Positions 52,776-61,105 of a stretch of DNA of 64,000 nucleotides are shown here, piece after piece. Source of the stretch: Paenibacillus cellulositrophicus. GTDB taxonomy: Bacteria; Bacillota; Bacilli; Paenibacillales; Paenibacillaceae. The stretch is taken from assembly GCF_009363095.1 (NCBI RefSeq), contig NZ_CP045295.1, positions 1,302,001 to 1,366,000 of the forward strand, given 5' to 3'. Under the pieces are notes generated by a model that did no database searches, was not told the origin of the DNA, and was given only the letters and a program-made list of their open reading frames with translations. Both the position numbers and the translations under genes were made by a program. The first letter of the stretch is position 1. The number at the start of each line of letters is the position of its first letter.

Positions 52776-52908
52776 ATACGTATAAATTTATAAATCTCGG
52801 GACCTCCGATGTGAAGGCCAAGCTGCAACTACTCATCATCGTGTGATACAGGAACAGGTCGTCTGTACTCTGCATCTTATGTAAGCCTGCTTGCGACAGG
52901 CTGATGAT

Positions 52909-53199
52909 TTAGGCTTCCCTGTTGTTCAGGGCTTCATAGAGGTTGGCCAGATTCTTCTCCAGCTCACTGACCAGCTGTTTGCCAGTAAGTTCGGGCACAA
53001 GACCGGCGCGTACGGCAAAATCAACCTCACGTGAAAATCCGTACATCTGGGTGTCCAGCACTTCCTCATAGAGAGGGCAATAGCGTGTGGCCAGATTCTC
53101 CATTTGTACTTCAATAAGCTTCTCTATTTTCTCTGCATCATCTTTCAGCAGATTAATCGCCTTAATATTTAACTGCTCCTGCAGCTCAGATGAAGTCAT
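52909..53199 (-). CDS. ylaN: YlaN (UPF0358), Fur-partner protein
   Basis: 96 residues. Small helical protein essential for iron homeostasis in several Firmicutes and reported to bind Fur. Strong identity blocks: [20 protein letters not shown], then [24 protein letters not shown], matching B. subtilis YlaN. GGGGGGAAG precedes the ATG. In B. subtilis it neighbours ftsW, here it lies two genes from an ftsW-type gene. Confidence 0.93.
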   Translation of the reverse strand: MTSSELQEQLNIKAINLLKDDAEKIEKLIEVQMENLATRYCPLYEEVLDTQMYGFSREVDFAVRAGLVPELTGKQLVSELEKNLANLYEALNNREA

Positions 53200-53458
53200 G
53201 CATCTTCCCCCCTATGTCCAAAATCCTACAATTACACCCTTGTATTCTATTCTTAATATTAGACGAAATTGAACACCAATACAAGAACCTGGCCCAGAAA
53301 AACGTCCCCGGGAAGCCGAAGGAACAGGAAACTCTGGCCCATCGTCCGCAAAGACCCCGGGTTTCAATGCCAAGCGCGGCGCAAAGGGACTCTAAGGGGA
53401 AGGCTGGCGGCGGTGCAAGGTTCTAGAATAACCCCGGTAAATATCAAGGTTATGACTT
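53200..53458. other. Intergenic region between ylaN and the HPr-like gene terminator
   Basis: The part next to ylaN (about 53215-53280) is AT-rich and should hold its promoter. The rest (53281-53450) is GC-rich with no credible gene; short plus-strand frames lack ribosome binding sites. Confidence 0.45.
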
Positions 53459-53496
53459 AAAAAAAAGCGCCCTTACTGTTGCCAGCAGGTGCGCTC
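53459..53496 (-). terminator. Terminator of the HPr-like gene
   Basis: AGCGC and GCGCT arms with an imperfect inner pair (CTG/CAG), followed on the minus strand by seven or eight T, 12 bases beyond the stop. Confidence 0.75.
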
Positions 53497-53507
53497 TTCT
53501 TCATCGC

Positions 53508-53753
53508 TTACTCAGAGACCACGTTGACGTTCAGGCCGTGTTTGGCAAACACTTCCTTCATCGCCGTTTTAGCCTCGTCCGCATCCGGTCCATGAACATG
53601 AAGCTCATAGCTTTGGCTGCTTACAAGTGTCGTAAACAGACCGAGGATACTTTTGACATCGATGTACTTGTTTTCCGCTTGAAGTACGATCGAAGAGGTA
53701 AATTGGCTTGCTGTTTGGGCGATTTCTACAACAGCTGCGTTGTTACTGGACAT
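53508..53753 (-). CDS. HPr-like protein without the catalytic histidine
   Basis: 81 residues, the HPr length and fold: an initial strand, helix SQFTSSIVLQAENKYIDV, then VKSILGLFTTLVSSQSYELHVHGPDADEA. HPr carries phosphate on His15 in the motif GLHARPA; here the region reads VEIAQTASQFTSS, lacking both His and Arg-Pro. The regulatory-serine region (VKSILGL, equivalent to Ser46) is kept. Crh of Bacillus likewise lost His15 but keeps ARPA. I infer a regulatory HPr paralogue that cannot take part in sugar transport. GGAGGGAT precedes the ATG. Single-gene unit. Confidence 0.82.
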   Translation of the reverse strand: MSSNNAAVVEIAQTASQFTSSIVLQAENKYIDVKSILGLFTTLVSSQSYELHVHGPDADEAKTAMKEVFAKHGLNVNVVSE

Positions 53754-53897
53754 AGGATCCCTCCGTAGCTTTTGATATCATGTATACTATGATTTTACCA
53801 CTTTTATGATACATTGAATCCGCTTTCTCGCGCAAGGAATTTCTGAAAAGCGCTGAACCTGGGGCCTTACCGGCCGGGTTCCCTTCTTCAGCTATTC

Positions 53898-55013
53898 CTA
53901 TTTCAAGTTTTCAGGATTCAGCCCCTGCAGTTCCGGAATGACGAAGATGCCGTCTTTGCGGATCAGCACGTCGTCGAAGTAGATCTCCCCGCCGCCGTAG
54001 TCTTCACGCTGAATCAGCACGATATCCCAGTGGATGGAGGAACGGTTGCCGTTATCCGTTACTTCATAGGCTTGACCCGGGGTGAAGTGGATGCTGCCGG
54101 CAATTTTTTCGTCGAACAGAATGTCCTTCATCGGGTGCAAAATGTACGGATTAAACCCGATCGCGAATTCGCCGATATAACGTGCCCCTTCGTCCGAGTC
54201 CAAAATGTTGTTCAGGCGCTCGGTATCGTTGCTGGTCGCTTCCACGATCTTTCCGTCCTTGAAGGTAAACTTGATATTTTCGAACGAAATGCCGTTGTAT
54301 ACCGTGCTGGTGTTGTAGCTGATCGTGCCGTTGACGGAATCACGCACCGGTGCGCTGTATACCTCGCCGTCCGGAATGTTCTTCTCGCCTGCGCATTTTT
54401 CGGCGCCGATTCCCTTAATGGAGAAGCTGAGATCGGTGCCCGGGCCGACGATACGGACCTTGTCCGTCTTTCTCATCAGCTCGGCAAGCGGATCCTGCGC
54501 TTTGTCCATCTTGGCGTAATCAAGGTTGCATACGTCAAAATAGAAGTCCTCAAAGGCTTCCGTGCTCATATTGGCCAACTGGGCCATGCTTGGGTTCGGA
54601 TAACGCAGCACCACCCATTTGGTGTGGTTGACGCGCTGCCCGCTATGTACCGGATGATTATAGAGCGAATTGAACAGTTTTACCTTTTCGTCAGGAACGT
54701 CGGCCAGATCGTTGACGTTCTCTCCGGCGCGGATGCCGATATAGCAGTCCATCTGCTTCATCCGGTTCAGGTCGATGTCCGCCCATGTCTTGAGCATCTC
54801 TTCGCCCGCGTTCATCAGCATCGTACGCTGCACCGATTTGTCGGTAATTTGTACGAACGGACGTCCTCCCCGTTTGCCGACTTCATCAATGACGGCCTTC
54901 AGCAGGTCGCGCTCCGAGCCGATCATCTCGACAAGGACATTCTCCCCCGGCTGTACGTTCACGGAATAACCGACGAGGTTTTCCGCCAGTTTTTGAATTC
55001 TAGGATCACGCAT
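53898..55013 (-). CDS. M29-family aminopeptidase (AmpS/PepS type)
   Basis: 371 residues, slightly short of the usual 410. Leucyl-type metallo-aminopeptidase using two metal ions. Family regions: YSVNVQPGENVLVEM at the N-terminus; LSFSIKGIGAEKCAGEKNIPDGEVY; ATSNDTERLNNIL; RYIGEFAIGFNPYI (Glu ligand); FTPGQAYEV; and SSIHWDIVLIQRE (His-x-Asp). Start ATG at 55013 with GGGAGG upstream. An inverted repeat at about 53857-53884 (GAACC/GGTTC with inner GGCC) may end the transcript. Confidence 0.9.
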   Translation of the reverse strand: MRDPRIQKLAENLVGYSVNVQPGENVLVEMIGSERDLLKAVIDEVGKRGGRPFVQITDKSVQRTMLMNAGEEMLKTWADIDLNRMKQMDCYIGIRAGENVNDLADVPDEKVKLFNSLYNHPVHSGQRVNHTKWVVLRYPNPSMAQLANMSTEAFEDFYFDVCNLDYAKMDKAQDPLAELMRKTDKVRIVGPGTDLSFSIKGIGAEKCAGEKNIPDGEVYSAPVRDSVNGTISYNTSTVYNGISFENIKFTFKDGKIVEATSNDTERLNNILDSDEGARYIGEFAIGFNPYILHPMKDILFDEKIAGSIHFTPGQAYEVTDNGNRSSIHWDIVLIQREDYGGGEIYFDDVLIRKDGIFVIPELQGLNPENLK

Positions 55014-55220
55014 GACTTATTTCCTCCCGTTGACATAACCTATAAGCTATTTATTTGAACAAAGGTTAATTCATTCAGACTTATTGTAGCACGCATGGCA
55101 AGTCCCGTCAGCATGAGCGCTGCGGATGCAGGCGGAAAGCCCGAAGTCTGCCGGTCGGATGATGACCAAAATAGCAGCCGCCCGATCGTCCGGTGTGGAA
55201 CATATCGTCATTGGGCGAGC

Positions 55221-56042
55221 CTAAGGCTGGAATGATACATCGTTGACCATCTTCTCCCGCGTCTGCGCACCGTCCAGATTGATATAGTCGATCGCGCTCT
55301 CGGAGGTCAGACGAACCGGAAATCCGGACTTGCGGTTAATCGTCAAATGATAGACCGTGCTGACCTGGGCGTCGTTCAGCATCTGCCGCAGCTGCTTGTC
55401 CCCCTGCTTCCAGAGCGTCTGCAGCTTTTGCTTTTGCCCGGACTGTGCGTGGGTGTAACCTGGCTGCTTGCGGAGACCCTCCATTTCCGATTCAAGCTGC
55501 TTCGCCAAGAAGTCCTTTGCGCTGGAGCTTTCCAGTTCGATCCGCAGCACTTTGGTGCCGCGGCCGGCGCTGGACTCCACCTTGATGCTTTTGGGAAGCC
55601 CATGAATGCCGTCGAGCTGCTGCAAAGGGTTTAACCGGGTTAATGAAGGAGAGTTATCCTCAGGGTTCGCTTCGCTCGACAGCCTCACCCATCCCCCGTC
55701 CTGCCTGCGGAAATTCGTCACCTTCACCGTCTTCCCGGTGATTCCCCGTGCCTGGAATCCCGTGGTCTGAACCGCCTCCCCAGTAGGGATCACGCTCTCC
55801 ATGGTCAGCTGGTCGTGGCCCGTGAGCCTGCCGGTGTAAGCAAAGTTCTGCACCTGCCCCTGATCCTGGGCACGGACCGAAGCCAGGCCGCTAAATGAAA
55901 ACGAATCGATGCCGGCAAGTCCCGTAATCGTCTGGGAAAACCACTCCTCCGGCGATTTCGAGTCCTGAAACATGCCGCAGCCTGTCAAACCGCCGCAAAG
56001 GCCGAGCAGCAGCAAGGCGGGAAGTACCATTTTTTTCATCAT
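55221..56042 (-). CDS. Lipoprotein of unknown function
   Basis: 273 residues from the ATG at 56042. Lipoprotein signal: MMKKM, hydrophobic core LPALLLLGLCGG, lipobox LTGC. The mature part is soluble, with repeated short strands typical of LolA/LppX-like outer-face lipoproteins (FSFSGLASVRAQDQ; RLTGHDQLTMESV; YHLTINRKSGFPVRL). I cannot assign it with confidence. The upstream palindrome at 56064-56085 lies 22 bases before the start and could act as an operator. Convergent with nothing; the next gene upstream is a diguanylate cyclase in the same direction, 104 bases before it. Confidence 0.75.
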   Translation of the reverse strand: MMKKMVLPALLLLGLCGGLTGCGMFQDSKSPEEWFSQTITGLAGIDSFSFSGLASVRAQDQGQVQNFAYTGRLTGHDQLTMESVIPTGEAVQTTGFQARGITGKTVKVTNFRRQDGGWVRLSSEANPEDNSPSLTRLNPLQQLDGIHGLPKSIKVESSAGRGTKVLRIELESSSAKDFLAKQLESEMEGLRKQPGYTHAQSGQKQKLQTLWKQGDKQLRQMLNDAQVSTVYHLTINRKSGFPVRLTSESAIDYINLDGAQTREKMVNDVSFQP

Positions 56043-56063
56043 GGAAAAACTGCCTTTCCGGAC

Positions 56064-56085
56064 AAAATGAACCAAGGTTCATTTT
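56064..56085. promoter_or_regulatory. 22-bp palindrome upstream of the lipoprotein gene
   Basis: AAAATGAACC-AA-GGTTCATTTT, perfect 10-bp arms, just upstream of the AAAGG ribosome binding region. Candidate repressor site; no known family box matched with confidence. TTTT after the right arm would also allow a weak plus-strand terminator. Confidence 0.45.
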
Positions 56086-56178
56086 TCGATCATAGGTCCT
56101 TTTTGCTTTATAGACTGTCCCCAGCCCGGCCAGTTCATGCAAAAATAAGGCGCCCCCACCCGAGAGTGAGGCCGCCTG

Positions 56179-58164
56179 CTACATATCGTTCATGTTTTCC
56201 ATTTGGATTTGGTTGCGTCCGCTGTTCTTCGCCCTGTAGAGGGCCATATCCGCTCTGTAGAACAAGCTGTCTACACTCACCTGCGGGTCCGTCCAGCACC
56301 ATTCTGCGATTCCGCTTGAAATCGTTACGGACGGGCTCGTCTCCCGGGCGACCCGGCTCCGGATCACTTCAGCGACTTTGACCGCCTGATGCACCCCCAG
56401 CTGCGGCATATACACAGCCAGCTCTTCCCCGCCCCAGCGTGCAGGCACGTCTTCCTCCCGGATGGAGGATTTCACGATGTCGCTGACCTGCCTGAGAATG
56501 TCGTCCCCTTTCTGGTGGCCGTATGTATCGTTAACCTGTTTGAATTCATCAATGTCTACCACGATCAGAGACCCGCAAAAATCGCTCACTTGATACTGCT
56601 GAATCATCTTATCAAGGTAATGGCGGGCGTACATGTCGGTCAGCATGTCCCGGTTGGCCATCCGTCTCAGCTCGGCGTGGAGCAGCGCGTTGCTCACCGA
56701 CAGGCCGATGTGGCTGGACAAGGTCTGCAGAAGCCGGTAGTTGTCATAGGAAAAATGATGAGGGTTGCGGTGCGTCAGCAGAATCGCCCCCATCACCTTG
56801 CCGTTTACGGTCAGCGGTGAAGCGATGAGGGATTGCGAATGCGTGATTTCCATCAGCTTTGAGGGGACTTTGCCGTTCAGCGAATAGTCTGACAGAATTA
56901 CAGGTTCCTTTTTATGAAAGACAAGTCCGCCGAAGCCGTACTCTGCCTCAAAAGACGGGGCAAGTCCGGAAACGTTGGATGCCATGACCTCCAGAACGTC
57001 CCGCTCCTCATTGTACTGTAGGAAGCAGCAGTAATCCGCCTGAAAAATATCCAGCATCTCTTCGCTGGCAAACTTGTAGATATCACCGAGCTTGAGGCTC
57101 TGATTCAGCCGCTGGGTCAATTCGTTAATGAGGCGCAGCTCATGAATCAGCAGGTTCGACTGCTCGTAGAGCTTCGCATTCTCGAACGCGTTCCCCGCTG
57201 TGTCGACCACCATGCCGATCAGCTGCAGGTCTAAGTCTTCCCGGAGCTCCCGGGACATCACCAGATGCAGCACCCCATAGACGCCCTGCTTACCGCCGAG
57301 CGGTATGGCGATTTCGGTGTGGCCTTCCATTCCTTCGCCACTGCCATCCTGCATCATGAGCCTTCCATCCATAAAAGACCTGACGCAAATATCCTCACCC
57401 CAGGGATGAAACACGAGCGGTTCTACCCGCGGATTGCGGCTTTGATGGTCCTGGGACATGAGCAGCCTCGCCCGGACGGTGGGGTACAGTACTTCAAGGC
57501 TGTCCAGTACTTCCGTCAGCACGGTATCGACGTCGATCTGATCATGCATCCGCTGCATGATTTGGAACAGGATGGACCGACGGTTGGCTTCCCGTTCCGT
57601 GCTTTCCTGTACCTTCAGAATGTCCGATACAAGGGCGAACTTAAAGCTTTTGTACAGGCAGGAACGATAGTGAAGCGCCATCGCGGCAACGGTGTCCCGG
57701 ATTCCTTCATCAAAAAAGCGTGCAGGGATTCCGCAGACCAGAAGGCACACCAGCGCATGGTCCCGGCGCGTAAAGACCGGAATAACCGTCGTGACCCAGG
57801 AGCTTCCGCGATCCGCCGGGTCATCAGGATGGACCCAGACTTGTTCCCCGGACTCCAGGCAGCGGCCGATCTCTCCTGTCAAACCGCAGAAAGGTTCCGC
57901 AAGGAGAGCTTCATCGCCTTCGATCCACCGCCCCTCGTAATCCGTCACGGCCCACAGGGCTTGTCCGCTTAACGTCAGCGTCTGCCCTTCGGTGCGCCAT
58001 TGGAGAAAGGCTTCCTGAATCACGTGATCCACATAGGGCAAATCATGAATGGACAAGTCGATCTCCTGCAGCCAGGAAGTAGCCGACTCTGAGGGAAACG
58101 CCAGCTCGGTATTCGTCTGGAACAGGCTTTGATGCTTGGTTGTTTCTCGTTGGTGTTCTGACAT
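56179..58164 (-). CDS. Diguanylate cyclase with GAF sensor domains
   Basis: 661 residues. Makes cyclic di-GMP. About 500 N-terminal residues contain two or three GAF-like modules (around residues 85-170, 195-325 and 340-490; for example ASPLTVNGKVMGAILLTH). The C-terminal GGDEF domain starts at NRDMLTDMYARHYLDKMI; the active site is RWGGEEL, and the product-inhibition site RxxD (REED) sits five residues before it. No EAL or HD-GYP domain and no membrane helix, so it is a cytoplasmic sensor-cyclase. AAAGGAG precedes the ATG. No effector is known from context. Confidence 0.92.
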   Translation of the reverse strand: MSEHQRETTKHQSLFQTNTELAFPSESATSWLQEIDLSIHDLPYVDHVIQEAFLQWRTEGQTLTLSGQALWAVTDYEGRWIEGDEALLAEPFCGLTGEIGRCLESGEQVWVHPDDPADRGSSWVTTVIPVFTRRDHALVCLLVCGIPARFFDEGIRDTVAAMALHYRSCLYKSFKFALVSDILKVQESTEREANRRSILFQIMQRMHDQIDVDTVLTEVLDSLEVLYPTVRARLLMSQDHQSRNPRVEPLVFHPWGEDICVRSFMDGRLMMQDGSGEGMEGHTEIAIPLGGKQGVYGVLHLVMSRELREDLDLQLIGMVVDTAGNAFENAKLYEQSNLLIHELRLINELTQRLNQSLKLGDIYKFASEEMLDIFQADYCCFLQYNEERDVLEVMASNVSGLAPSFEAEYGFGGLVFHKKEPVILSDYSLNGKVPSKLMEITHSQSLIASPLTVNGKVMGAILLTHRNPHHFSYDNYRLLQTLSSHIGLSVSNALLHAELRRMANRDMLTDMYARHYLDKMIQQYQVSDFCGSLIVVDIDEFKQVNDTYGHQKGDDILRQVSDIVKSSIREEDVPARWGGEELAVYMPQLGVHQAVKVAEVIRSRVARETSPSVTISSGIAEWCWTDPQVSVDSLFYRADMALYRAKNSGRNQIQMENMNDM

Positions 58165-58411
58165 AGACAGGCGCTCCTTTACACCGTGCCCAGAGGGTGT
58201 CTTTCAAGGCACCATAAAATCACAATCAATCATTGTCATCCTTGCAATATGAAAATCCCCTGACAAAGTCGGGTTATGTCGGATGTGTTATAATAATCAT
58301 ATTCTACTCTGTTCCAAGCAATTTTGCACTCACATTTCAGATATTTGTCCTACTTTTTTAGGACTATAGCCCTATCGACAAAATTAGACTTTTCCAGCAC
58401 AATGTCAGGCC
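58165..58411. other. Intergenic region between the cyclase gene and the rpsD promoter
   Basis: AT-rich with no credible gene. The half next to the cyclase should hold its promoter (a TTGCAA lies near 58247 on the minus strand, without a strong -10). Confidence 0.4.
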
Positions 58412-58439
58412 TTGACTTTTGCCTACTCTATAATATAAA
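58412..58439 (+). promoter_or_regulatory. rpsD: rpsD promoter
   Basis: TTGACT, 16 bases, TATAAA. Start point expected near 58446. Confidence 0.75.
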
Positions 58440-58445
58440 ATCTAT

Positions 58446-58640
58446 TGTTGAAAAAGACTGCAATATAGTCTTGATTTGGGCGTAACGTTGTGTCACCCTC
58501 ACGTCATTTGTTGCTGACAGGACAGCGGCTGAACTTTCCCGTCAGTTGTGCAGTTCGTACTAGGACGCACAGGTAAACAAATACGGCGCAAATAGAGCCC
58601 TACTGTAAATTATTCGAAAAATAAAGGAGTCTACTATAAC
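58446..58640 (+). promoter_or_regulatory. Long leader of rpsD, possible S4 autoregulatory region
   Basis: About 195 untranslated bases precede rpsD. In B. subtilis rpsD is repressed by its own product binding a structured leader. This stretch contains short complementary blocks (for example GACAGGACAGCGGCTGAA and TCAGTTGTGC), but I could not derive a firm fold. The AAAGGAG of rpsD is at its end. Confidence 0.4.
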
Positions 58641-59240
58641 ATGGCACGTTACACAGGTCCAAAGTTCAAATTGAGCCGTCGTCTGGGAATTTCCCTGAGC
58701 GGTACTGGTAAAGAATTGAAACGCCCTTTTCCTCCGGGACAACACGGTCCTAACCAACGGAGAAAAATGAGCAACTACGGTATGCAGCTTCAAGAAAAAC
58801 AAAAATTGCGCCACATGTACGGTTTGGGTGAAAAGCAATTCCGCACGCTGTTCGACAGAGCACAAAAAATGCAAGGTATTGCCGGTGAAAACTTTATGTT
58901 CTTGCTGGAAAGCCGTTTGGACAACCTTGTTTACCGTCTTGGTTTCGCTAACTCCCGTGCAGGAGCGCGCCAATTGGTCGCTCACGGTCACGTGACTGTT
59001 AACGGCAAGAAAGTAAACGTTGCTTCCTACCAAGTAAGCACAGGCGACGTGATCGGTCTTCGCGAAAGAAGCCGCAGCCTCTCTTCTATTAAAGAAGCGC
59101 TGGAAAACCGTACGCATCTGCCAGGTTACCTGGAGTACAACGATGGAGCTTTGGAAGGTAAATACATCCGTTTCCCAGAGCGCGCCGAGCTTTCCCAAGA
59201 CATCGACGAAAGACAAATCGTCGAATTCTACAACCGTTAA
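58641..59240 (+). CDS. rpsD: Ribosomal protein uS4
   Basis: 199 residues. Primary 16S-binding protein that nucleates the 30S body. [20 protein letters not shown] at the start, the [19 protein letters not shown] segment (here [16 protein letters not shown]), [10 protein letters not shown], and the S4 RNA-binding domain around residues 90-150 ([19 protein letters not shown]). No zinc cysteines, so the Cys-free type. Codon use is that of a highly expressed gene (many AAA, CGT and GGT codons), unlike its neighbours. Preceded by AAAGGAG. Confidence 0.98.
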   Translation: MARYTGPKFKLSRRLGISLSGTGKELKRPFPPGQHGPNQRRKMSNYGMQLQEKQKLRHMYGLGEKQFRTLFDRAQKMQGIAGENFMFLLESRLDNLVYRLGFANSRAGARQLVAHGHVTVNGKKVNVASYQVSTGDVIGLRERSRSLSSIKEALENRTHLPGYLEYNDGALEGKYIRFPERAELSQDIDERQIVEFYNR

Positions 59241-59254
59241 TATTTGCTGCAACC

Positions 59255-59284
59255 AAGCCTGGAACTTTATGTTCCGGGCTTTTT
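59255..59284 (+). terminator. rpsD terminator
   Basis: AAGCC-(t)-GGAAC with GTTCC-(g)-GGCTT and a 5-base loop, followed by TTTTT, directly after the rpsD stop. Confidence 0.88.
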
Positions 59285-59296
59285 GTTTGTTCTGGA

Positions 59297-59327
59297 TGAA
59301 AAACAGGGCTGACTGGCAGCCCTGTTT
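59297..59327 (-). terminator. tyrS terminator
   Basis: Perfect 11-bp stem AAACAGGGCTG with CAGCCCTGTTT, 5-base loop, T-tract on the minus strand. Confidence 0.85.
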
Positions 59328-59381
59328 ATCGTGGTAGTATCCCCCGGCCTCTCCCGGCCTTCTCACGGCTTCTTAAATCTT

Positions 59382-60644
59382 CTATAGCAGCCGGAGCTTG
59401 GCAAATTTGCGTCTTCCCGCCTGAACGATATCGCCGTCCCGGACAGCGATCTCCGCATGGGGATCCTCGATTTTCACTTCATTCAGCTTGACCGATCCTT
59501 GCTCAATGCTCCTTCTGGCTTCACTGTTGGAAGAAGCAAATCCGATAAGTATCAGCAGCCGGACCAGCCGGATGGCCCCTCCCTGCAGCTCGTTTGCGGG
59601 GATATCGCGCAGCTCGATATCTTCAGGAAGCGCACGCTGCTGAAAGACGGTGACGAAATGCTGCCGGGCCGCTTCGGCAGCCTCCTGCCCGTGGTACATC
59701 CGGACAAAGGCTGCCGCCAGGCTCATTTTGGCATCCCTTGGGTGGATACGGCCGCCTTCCAATCCTTCTCGCAGAATCTGAAGGTCTTCATTCGTTATAT
59801 CCGTGGCCAGCTCGAAGTATTTCACCATCAGCCCATCCGGCACCGACATCGTTTTACCGAACATTTCGTTCGGTGCGTCATCGATTCCGATGTAATTGCC
59901 GAGGCTTTTGCTCATCTTCTGCACGCCATCCAGCCCTTCCAGCAGCGGCAGCGTGATCGCCACCTGCGGCTCTGCCCCGTATTCCTTCTGCAAGGTGCGG
60001 CCCATCATGAGATTAAACGTCTGATCCGTACCGCCGATCTCGATATCGGTCTCCAGCGCCACCGAATCCATGCCCTGCATCAGCGGGTAGAAGAACTCGT
60101 GAATGCTGATCGGGAGCCCGCCGGCATACCGTTTGGAAAAATCGTCTCGCTCCAGCATCCGGGCTACCGTCACTTTGGAACCGAGCCCGATCACGTCGGC
60201 AAAGGTCATCGGGCCGAGCCATTCGGAGTTGTAGTATACCTTCGCTTTGTCCGGACTTAATATTTTGGAAGCCTGTTCCTGGTACGTTTCCGCATTCCGC
60301 TTCACGTCCTCTTCCGTCAGCTGTCTGCGGGTTTCCGATTTCCCGGTCGGGTCGCCGATCCGGCCCGTGAAATCCCCGATGATCAGCTGCACCTCATGGC
60401 CCAGCTCCTGAAACTGCCGCAGCTTGTGCAGCACTACCGTGTGCCCCATATGAATGTCCGGAGCGGATGGATCAAGACCCAGCTTTACCTTGAGCGGCCG
60501 TCCTTGCACAACCGACCGGATCACCTTGTGTTCCAGCTCTTCGTTCGGCAGGATTTCGACCGTCCCCCTCCTGATGACAGCCAGTTGGCGTTCAACCTCT
60601 TCCTTCTGGGCCGGCATGAGTTGTTCCCAGTTCATCGTCATCAA
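59382..60644 (-). CDS. tyrS: Tyrosyl-tRNA synthetase
   Basis: 420 residues. Class I synthetase charging tRNA-Tyr. The HIGH-like motif is [13 protein letters not shown] near residue 65, the KMSKS loop is [13 protein letters not shown] near residue 245, and [13 protein letters not shown] binds tyrosine. A C-terminal S4 domain (about 350-418: [28 protein letters not shown]) grips the tRNA. The HMGH form and 420-residue length fit the TyrZ-like group rather than the main Bacillus TyrS. Controlled by the upstream T-box. In-frame start ATG at 60644 or two codons later. Confidence 0.96.
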   Translation of the reverse strand: MMTMNWEQLMPAQKEEVERQLAVIRRGTVEILPNEELEHKVIRSVVQGRPLKVKLGLDPSAPDIHMGHTVVLHKLRQFQELGHEVQLIIGDFTGRIGDPTGKSETRRQLTEEDVKRNAETYQEQASKILSPDKAKVYYNSEWLGPMTFADVIGLGSKVTVARMLERDDFSKRYAGGLPISIHEFFYPLMQGMDSVALETDIEIGGTDQTFNLMMGRTLQKEYGAEPQVAITLPLLEGLDGVQKMSKSLGNYIGIDDAPNEMFGKTMSVPDGLMVKYFELATDITNEDLQILREGLEGGRIHPRDAKMSLAAAFVRMYHGQEAAEAARQHFVTVFQQRALPEDIELRDIPANELQGGAIRLVRLLILIGFASSNSEARRSIEQGSVKLNEVKIEDPHAEIAVRDGDIVQAGRRKFAKLRLL

Positions 60645-60980
60645 CCTCTCTCTGATCCGTTAGAATGTACAGCAAAAAGGCTCCTTCTCGTCCCAAGGGA
60701 CGAGAAGGAGCCTGCTCGCGTTACCACCCTAATTAAAGCAGCCGTTTCGGGGACGATCCCCTTCCACCCACTGCTTTCACTTCATTACGATAACGGACTG
60801 CCAGGTCCGGTGCCAGACTACTTACGCTCCTGGTGACGCGCGTTCCTCCGGACGGCTCAAGACGGTAATTCAAAGGGAGAGGCTGCCGGTTTGCACCACC
60901 CACCGGCTCTCTGATCAGCCCAGGCTCCCTTCTACTGGTGTCTTTCTTTGCCTTTTGACGATATGTGCTTTTTGGATTAA
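60645..60980 (-). promoter_or_regulatory. T-box leader of tyrS
   Basis: The antiterminator sequence AGGGTGGTAACGCGAGC is at 60730-60714. It is followed by a strong terminator hairpin (60678-60712) ending in TTTTT. The specifier is probably TAC (60867-60865), a Tyr codon, in the context TGAATTACCG, which lines up with the ACC context in the thrS leader. Uncharged tRNA-Tyr would switch it on. Confidence 0.92.
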
Positions 60981-60985
60981 CCCTA

Positions 60986-61013
60986 TTTATACCATACACC
61001 CGAAAAAAGTCAA
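60986..61013 (-). promoter_or_regulatory. tyrS: tyrS promoter
   Basis: On the minus strand TTGACT (61013-61008), 16 bases, TATAAA (60991-60986). It lies back to back with the PBP promoter. Confidence 0.75.
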
Positions 61014-61050
61014 TGATTGCCATCCATTTGGCCACGATTCGATCTCTGCA

Positions 61051-61077
61051 TTCAAAATACGCAATTTATGCTATAAT
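61051..61077 (+). promoter_or_regulatory. Promoter of the class A PBP gene
   Basis: Extended -10 TGCTATAAT (61069-61077) with a weak TTCAAA upstream. The start point would leave a leader of only about 20 bases before the ATG. Confidence 0.6.
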
Positions 61078-61105
61078 AGTTCCGTCAAAAGGAGGATAGC
61101 CACGA

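Noticed and set aside
58560..59366. 268-residue minus-strand frame opposite rpsD
   Set aside because: It overlaps rpsD completely, and rpsD is certain.
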